A stretch of 10,558 nucleotides of DNA, taken from NCBI GenBank assembly GCA_036269975.1, contig DATBDL010000108.1, positions 1-10,558 of the forward strand, read 5' to 3'. The stretch comes from DATEPR01 sp036269975 (GTDB lineage: Bacteria; Actinomycetota; Actinomycetes; Mycobacteriales; Pseudonocardiaceae). A program made the translations under genes and the position numbers. Each line of letters starts with the position of its first letter. Within the stretch, counting starts at the first letter, position 1. The notes below the pieces were generated by a model that was not told the origin of the DNA, searched no databases, and was given only the letters and a program-made list of their open reading frames with translations. Shown piece by piece: positions 6,180 through 10,558 of the stretch.

Positions 6180-6188
6180 AGGAGAGGG
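6180..6188 (+). promoter_or_regulatory. Ribosome binding site of topA
   Basis: AGGAGAGGG ends nine bases before the GTG at 6198, and a weaker AGG lies closer. It supports this start, which yields a short basic, flexible N-terminus before the Toprim domain. Confidence 0.6.
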
Positions 6189-6197
6189 CAGGACAGG

Positions 6198-8948
6198 GTG
6201 GCAGGGACGGCAAGGACGAAGAAGAGCGGCGGCGGGACGAACGGGTCCGGCCGCCGTCGGTTGGTGATCGTCGAATCGCCGACCAAGGCTCGCAAGATCG
6301 CGTCCTACCTCGGCCCGAACTACGTCGTGGAGTCGTCGCGGGGCCACATCAGGGACCTGCCGCGCAAGGCGGCCGAGGTACCGGCGAAGTACAAGGGCGA
6401 GCCGTGGTCCAACCTCGGCGTGAACGTCGACAACGACTTCGAGCCGATCTACATCGTCACCCCGGACAAGCGCGCGACGGTCAACGAGCTCAAGGAGGCC
6501 CTCAAGGGCGTCGACGAGCTCTACCTCGCGACGGACGGTGACCGCGAGGGCGAGGCCATCGCGTGGCACCTGCTGGAGACGCTCAAGCCGACGGTCCCGG
6601 TCCGCAGGATGGTCTTCCACGAGATCACCGAGCCGGCCATCCGCGCGGCCGCCGAGAACCCGAGGGACCTGGACACCGACCTGGTCGAGGCATACGAGAC
6701 CCGGCGCATCCTGGACCGGCTGTACGGCTACGAGGTCTCGCCGGTGCTGTGGAAGAAGGTCATGCCGAAGCTCTCGGCCGGCCGCGTGCAGTCGGTGGAG
6801 ATCCGGATCATCGTGGAACGCGAACGGCAGCGCATGCGGTTCGTGCCGGCGTCCTACTGGGACATCGCCGCCGCCATGGATGCCGGTGCCGAGGCTTCGC
6901 CGAGGTCGTTCGGCGCCCGGCTGACGGCCGTGGACGGCGTGCGCCTGGCCACCGGCCGTGACTTCGGCTCGGACGGCAACCTGCGCGCCGTGGCCGACGT
7001 GCGTCGCCTGGACGAGACCGAAGCCACCGCGCTGTCGGCCGCGCTGGCCAAGGCCGAGATGACCGTGGCGAGCGTCGAGGAGAAGCCCTACACGCGCAAG
7101 CCGTACCCGCCGTTCATGACCTCCACGCTGCAACAGGAGGCCGGCCGCAAGCTGCGGTTCTCGTCCAGCAGGGCGATGAGCGTCGCCCAGCGCCTGTACG
7201 AGAACGGCTACATCACCTACATGCGTACCGACTCGACGACGCTGTCCGAGTCGGCGCTGGCAGCGGCCCGCTCGCAGGCCGTCGACCTGTACGGCAGCCA
7301 GTACGTGCCGGCCCAGCCGCGCCGCTACGACCGCAAGGTCAAGAACGCGCAGGAGGCCCACGAGGCGATCCGGCCGGCCGGTGAGGTGTTCCGCACGCCG
7401 GGCGAGGTCGCCCGCGAGCTGGACTCCGACGACTTCCGGCTCTACGAGCTGATCTGGCAGCGCACGATCGCCTCCCAGATGGCCGACGCACGCGGCACCA
7501 CGATGAGCGTGCGCATCACCGGCACCGCGAGCAGCGGCGAGGAGTGCACGTTCTCCGCGTCCGGCCGCACCATCACGTTCGCGGGGTTCCTCAAGGCGTA
7601 CGTGGAGGCCGTCGACTCGGAGGCCGGCGGCGAGGCGGACAACCAGGAGCGGCGCCTGCCGCAGCTCACGACCGGCCAGACGCTGGCGGCGACCGAGCTC
7701 ACCCCGGAGGGCCACTCCACCAGCCCGCCCCCGCGCTACACCGAGCCGAGCCTGGTCAAGACGCTGGAGGAGCTGGGCATCGGCCGGCCGTCCACCTACG
7801 CGTCCACGATCAACACGATCCAGGAACGCGGCTACGTGTGGAAGAAGGGCTCGGCGCTGGTCCCGTCGTGGGTGGCGTTCTCCGTGGTCGGCCTGCTCGA
7901 ACAGCACTTCGGCCGGCTGGTGGACTACGACTTCACCGCGGCGATGGAGGACGAACTCGAACGGATCGCGGCCGGCGACGCCCACCGCACGAGCTGGCTC
8001 TCCGGCTTCTACTTCGGCGGCGCGGCCGGTGCGGACGACGCCATCGGCCAGGCCGGCGGGCTGAAGAAGCTGGTCGGTTCCGGCGTGGACAACATCGACG
8101 CCCGCGAGGTCAACTCGATCCCGCTGTTCAACGACGACGACGGCCGGCAGGTCGTGGTCCGGGTCGGCCGCTACGGTCCGTACCTGGAGCGCGAGACCGA
8201 CGACGGCGCGCAGCGCGCCAACCTGCCGGACGAACTGGCCCCGGACGAGCTGACCCTGGAGGTCGCTGAGTCGCTGTTCGCCACCCCGCAGGAGGGCCGC
8301 GTGCTGGGCACCGACCCGGTCAGCGGCAACGAGATCGTGGCCAAGGACGGCCGGTTCGGCCCGTATGTGACCGAGGTCATGCCAGAGACCAACGGCACTC
8401 CGACGACCGGTCGCGGGGCCAAGAAGGTCAAGCCACGCAGCGGTTCGCTGCTGCGGTCGATGACACTGGCCACGGTCACCCTCGAGGACGCGCTCCGGCT
8501 GCTGTCGCTGCCCCGCGTCGTCGGCACCGATCCCACTTCCGGCGACGAGATCACGGCGCAGAACGGCCGCTACGGCCCGTACCTGAAGAAGGGCACGGAC
8601 TCCCGCTCGCTGCCGGACGAGGAGGCCATGTTCACGGTCACCCTGGACGAGGCGCTCAAGCTCTACGCCCAGCCGAAGCAGCGTGGCCGGCAGGCCGCCG
8701 CGAGTGCCCCGCCACTGCGTGAGCTGGGCAAGGACTCGGCGACCGGCCAGCCGATGGTGATCAAGGACGGCCGGTTCGGTCCGTACGTCACCGACGGCGA
8801 GACCAACGCGTCGCTGCGCAAGGCGGACAGCGTCGAGTCGCTGACCGACGAGCGGGCGTCCGAGTTGCTGGCCGACCGGCGGGCCCGTGGCCCCGCACCG
8901 AAGAAGACCACCACGACCAGGCGTAAGGCACCAGCCAAGACGAAATAA
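6198..8948 (+). CDS. topA: DNA topoisomerase I (type IA)
   Basis: A 916-aa enzyme that relaxes negatively supercoiled DNA through a transient 5'-phosphotyrosine bond. The Toprim domain starts with LVIVESPTKARKIASYLG (Glu26) and carries TDGDREGEA (Asp113, Asp115, Glu117) for Mg2+. KLSAGRVQSVEIRIIVERER and GIGRPSTYA are type IA signatures. The catalytic tyrosine is Tyr341 in YITYMRTDST. The C-terminal part lacks cysteine zinc fingers. Instead it has four GR[YF]GPY modules at about 657, 718, 790 and 858, then a Lys/Arg/Thr-rich tail (KKTTTTRRKAPAKTK), as is usual in actinobacterial TopA, where such tails promote processivity. Length matches the group (about 910-950 aa). The GTG start has an upstream purine-rich RBS. 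A SigR/SigH-like element lies in the 198-base upstream gap. Downstream genes run in the same direction. No anomalies are seen. Confidence 0.98.
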   Translation: MAGTARTKKSGGGTNGSGRRRLVIVESPTKARKIASYLGPNYVVESSRGHIRDLPRKAAEVPAKYKGEPWSNLGVNVDNDFEPIYIVTPDKRATVNELKEALKGVDELYLATDGDREGEAIAWHLLETLKPTVPVRRMVFHEITEPAIRAAAENPRDLDTDLVEAYETRRILDRLYGYEVSPVLWKKVMPKLSAGRVQSVEIRIIVERERQRMRFVPASYWDIAAAMDAGAEASPRSFGARLTAVDGVRLATGRDFGSDGNLRAVADVRRLDETEATALSAALAKAEMTVASVEEKPYTRKPYPPFMTSTLQQEAGRKLRFSSSRAMSVAQRLYENGYITYMRTDSTTLSESALAAARSQAVDLYGSQYVPAQPRRYDRKVKNAQEAHEAIRPAGEVFRTPGEVARELDSDDFRLYELIWQRTIASQMADARGTTMSVRITGTASSGEECTFSASGRTITFAGFLKAYVEAVDSEAGGEADNQERRLPQLTTGQTLAATELTPEGHSTSPPPRYTEPSLVKTLEELGIGRPSTYASTINTIQERGYVWKKGSALVPSWVAFSVVGLLEQHFGRLVDYDFTAAMEDELERIAAGDAHRTSWLSGFYFGGAAGADDAIGQAGGLKKLVGSGVDNIDAREVNSIPLFNDDDGRQVVVRVGRYGPYLERETDDGAQRANLPDELAPDELTLEVAESLFATPQEGRVLGTDPVSGNEIVAKDGRFGPYVTEVMPETNGTPTTGRGAKKVKPRSGSLLRSMTLATVTLEDALRLLSLPRVVGTDPTSGDEITAQNGRYGPYLKKGTDSRSLPDEEAMFTVTLDEALKLYAQPKQRGRQAAASAPPLRELGKDSATGQPMVIKDGRFGPYVTDGETNASLRKADSVESLTDERASELLADRRARGPAPKKTTTTRRKAPAKTK

Positions 8949-9000
8949 CCGCCTGGCACGCTGCGCGGTCACTTCGCCGAAAACATCGCTCGAACCGGCG

Positions 9001-9033
9001 GTCACCCGGCGCACAATGGTGTGATCGGGTGAC
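9001..9033 (+). terminator. Imperfect hairpin downstream of topA, possible terminator
   Basis: GTCACCCG (9001-9008) pairs with CGGGTGAC (9026-9033). Inside, CACA (9012-9015) pairs with TGTG (9020-9023) around an ATGG tetraloop. It lies 52 bases after the topA stop and 24 before the next start codon, without a U-tract. It could attenuate transcription or protect the topA mRNA 3' end rather than stop transcription fully. Confidence 0.45.
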
Positions 9034-9057
9034 TGTCGGCGCGATGAGGTGGTCAGG

Positions 9058-9648
9058 GTGGCGGACGACGAGTTGTTCGGCCTGGACGGCACCCAGTCGC
9101 CGCCCCCGCCGCCGTTCGAGTCGGACCCGCTGGCGGGTCTGGTCACGGGCTCCGTGTACGCGGCCCCGGAGGTGATCCCGGAGGTCGAGTACGTCCCCGG
9201 CGTCCTGACGGCCACGACCTCGGCCTACCGCAGGACCCGCAGGACGACGCAGCCGCGATCGACCACCGCCCGGCCGCTGCAGGCCGCTACGTCCCCGGAC
9301 GCGATCCCGGTCGCCGCGCCGCTGTCGGTCAGGTCGGGCATCCAGCAGTCCCGCCCGCCGGCGACCCGCGCCGCCCCGATGGGGTCGACGCCGGCCAGGA
9401 TCGCCCCGGCACCCGCCAGGGTGACACCCGTCGGGTGGCAGCAGCCGAGGACCGCCCCACGGCCGCCGCCGGCCCGCCGTGGCACCCCCGGTCGACCCGC
9501 GCCGATACCGGCACGCTCCGTCCCGGCACGGCGTCGGGCGGGCGGCGGTTGCTCGCTCTTCCTGCTGCTGCTCGTGATCATGATCATCGCGTTCGTCGTG
9601 CTGGGCATCGTGCTCGGACATGGCACCGGAGTCGGTGGCAGCGGCTGA
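9058..9648 (+). CDS. Pro/Arg-rich membrane protein with one C-terminal transmembrane helix
   Basis: A 196-aa protein of unknown function. I chose GTG at 9058 (ADDELFGLDG) because GAGG at 9046-9049 gives 8-base spacing; GTG at 9049 would add three residues. Residues 1-50 are acidic and include PPPPPFESDPLAG and a VIPEVEYVPGV stretch. About 55-163 is a long disordered linker rich in Pro, Arg, Ala and Thr, with repeated PAR triplets (TPARIAP, APARVTP, PPARRGT, IPARSVPARR). After RRRAGGGC comes one hydrophobic helix at about 166-188 (LFLLLLVIMIIAFVVLGIVLG) with a short GTGVGGSG end. The positive residues before the helix predict the N-terminus in the cytoplasm, a tail-anchored topology. No catalytic motif is visible. 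It lies between topA and the MFS/tmk gene in the same direction, so co-transcription is possible. The basic linker could bind nucleic acid or a partner protein, but nothing in the sequence proves this. Confidence 0.75.
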   Translation: MADDELFGLDGTQSPPPPPFESDPLAGLVTGSVYAAPEVIPEVEYVPGVLTATTSAYRRTRRTTQPRSTTARPLQAATSPDAIPVAAPLSVRSGIQQSRPPATRAAPMGSTPARIAPAPARVTPVGWQQPRTAPRPPPARRGTPGRPAPIPARSVPARRRAGGGCSLFLLLLVIMIIAFVVLGIVLGHGTGVGGSG

Positions 9649-9697
9649 CCCGAGCCGACGACGGGCGCCCTTACCACCCCCGTTCGGCCGATGTGGT

Positions 9698-9703
9698 TAC
9701 GCT
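9698..9703 (+). promoter_or_regulatory. Possible -10 element (TACGCT) before the MFS gene
   Basis: TACGCT fits TANNNT in an 84-base gap with no gene. Transcription starting near 9710 would precede any of the candidate GTG starts (9715, 9721, 9733). No clear -35 is seen. Confidence 0.3.
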
Positions 9704-9732
9704 TGCCGCGACGGGTGGGGGTGGGGCAAGGG

Positions 9733-10558
9733 GTGAGCACCATCAGTGGCAACAGAGATGATGTCGGTAGTGGGATCGACACCGCGGACCTGACCGGATC
9801 GTCCGGGCCAGCCGGCCAAGGCGGTCCGGCCGAATCCGGCGCGTCCACGTCGCACCGGGTGCGCAGTGTGCTGGCCATCCGCGCCTTCCGCCGCCTCTGG
9901 GGCGTCACGTACCTGCTGAGCGTCGCCGACTGGCTGTCGCTGTTCGCGCTGTCCAGCCTGGCGAGCAAGCTGATCGCCGGCTATTTCGCGCAGAGCTTCG
10001 CGTTCAGCGCCGTCGTGCTCACCCAACTGCTGCCCGGCCTGCTGTTCGCGCCGCTGGGCGGTGTGCTCGCCGACAAGTTCGACCGCCGCCGCGTGATGAT
10101 CACCGTGGACCTGATCCGCTGCGTGCTGTTCCTGTCCATCGCGCTGGTCGGTACGTGGTGGTGGCTGCTCGCGGCCAACTTCCTGATCGGTTCGACGGCG
10201 ATGATGTGGATTCCGGCCAAGGAGTCCGCGATCCCGAACCTGTTGCGCCGCAAGGACCAGGTGGAGACCGCCAACCAGCTCGGCCTCGTGATGACCTACG
10301 GCGTCGCCGTCGTCAGCGCGGCAGGACTGTTCTCCGTCGTCACCGGCGTCGGTTCCACGCTGCACCTGTGGGACGGTGCCGGCGCGGAACTCGGCGTCGC
10401 CAAGGTCATCGTCATCATCAACGGCCTGCTCTACCTGGCCGCCGCCGTCGTCGTCGCCACCCGTATCCCGGAACTGTCCGGCCGGGCCCAGCCACACCCC
10501 CACCGCGAGCACGAAGGTGGTCAGAGCTGGATCTCGATGTTCTTCGAGGGCCTGCACT
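9733..10558 (+). CDS. MFS transporter, probably the N-terminal half of an MFS-thymidylate kinase fusion (C-terminus off right edge)
   Basis: Reading the plus strand in this frame gives 275 residues, open at the right edge. A Gly/Ser/Asp-rich flexible N-terminus (about 45 aa) is followed by about six membrane helices. The first is LWGVTYLLSVADWLSLFAL; the sixth is VIVIINGLLYLAAAVVVATR. MFS motif A, GGVLADKFDRRRV (about 109-121), sits between helices 2 and 3, and FLIGSTAMMWIPAKESAIPNLL lies in the helix 4-5 area. The sequence ends in the central loop (QPHPHREHEGGQSW). In actinobacteria the MFS gene in this place is commonly fused to dTMP kinase (dTMP to dTDP), so I expect a Tmk domain downstream; that is known synteny plus inference, and no Tmk residue is visible here. 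The transported substrate is unknown. GTG at 9733 is the chosen start, with GGGG at 9723-9726 as a weak RBS; GTG at 9715 or 9721 would also work. Confidence 0.88.
   Translation, partial: MSTISGNRDDVGSGIDTADLTGSSGPAGQGGPAESGASTSHRVRSVLAIRAFRRLWGVTYLLSVADWLSLFALSSLASKLIAGYFAQSFAFSAVVLTQLLPGLLFAPLGGVLADKFDRRRVMITVDLIRCVLFLSIALVGTWWWLLAANFLIGSTAMMWIPAKESAIPNLLRRKDQVETANQLGLVMTYGVAVVSAAGLFSVVTGVGSTLHLWDGAGAELGVAKVIVIINGLLYLAAAVVVATRIPELSGRAQPHPHREHEGGQSWISMFFEGLH

Noticed and set aside
5868..9215. A 1115-codon open frame antisense to topA
   Set aside because: It is a mirror of strongly GC-biased topA codons: composition is Arg/Gly/Val/Leu-rich low complexity with no domain, and the sense frame encodes a complete TopA.
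1..10558. CRISPR arrays, insertion sequences, tRNA/rRNA genes, phage or toxin-antitoxin modules
   Set aside because: I saw no regularly spaced repeats, transposase motifs, cloverleaf candidates, attachment sites or short toxin-antitoxin pairs; gene composition is uniform across the window.

Overview
The window comes from the chromosome of a high-GC actinobacterium. Codons end almost always in G or C, several genes start with GTG, and TopA has the actinobacterial layout: no zinc fingers, repeated GR[YF]GPY modules and a Lys-rich tail. The gene set looks most like Pseudonocardiaceae (Amycolatopsis/Saccharothrix-like); that placement is inference from general features, not a database match.

Layout. 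Positions 1-1277 (minus strand) hold the N-terminal 425 residues of a DEAD/DEAH-type helicase of the YprA/MrfA/Hrq1 group, cut by the left edge. Next on the same strand (1369-2340) is a membrane-anchored, beta-lactamase-fold serine hydrolase. A 539-bp divergent intergenic region (2341-2879) carries four separate inverted repeats, one of them a close CRP-type match, plus a hairpin in the presumed hppA leader. On the plus strand follow hppA (a K+-independent proton-pumping pyrophosphatase) with a strong hairpin terminator, a small unrecognised protein, topA (DNA topoisomerase I), a proline/arginine-rich single-pass membrane protein, and the start of an MFS transporter. In actinobacteria, MFS proteins beside topA are often fused to thymidylate kinase (Tmk); that part would lie beyond the right edge.

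How it fits together. This is mainly a conserved housekeeping neighbourhood. From memory, helicase, hppA, topA and an MFS/tmk gene also cluster in Streptomyces, and a helicase and a small conserved gene flank topA in Mycobacterium. The themes are DNA topology and repair (helicase, TopA), nucleotide metabolism and PPi removal (HppA, expected Tmk), and the cell envelope (serine hydrolase, membrane proteins). I see no mobile element, CRISPR array, tRNA, rRNA, phage gene or toxin-antitoxin pair.

The most unusual content is regulatory. A perfect GAAC-N4-GTTC palindrome of SOS-box type abuts a -10 element for an apparently leaderless small gene, whose product shows a possible WhiA-like two-lobed pattern. 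A GGGAAC-N18-GTT element of SigR/SigH type precedes topA. The hydrolase/hppA divergent region is dense in operator-like palindromes.
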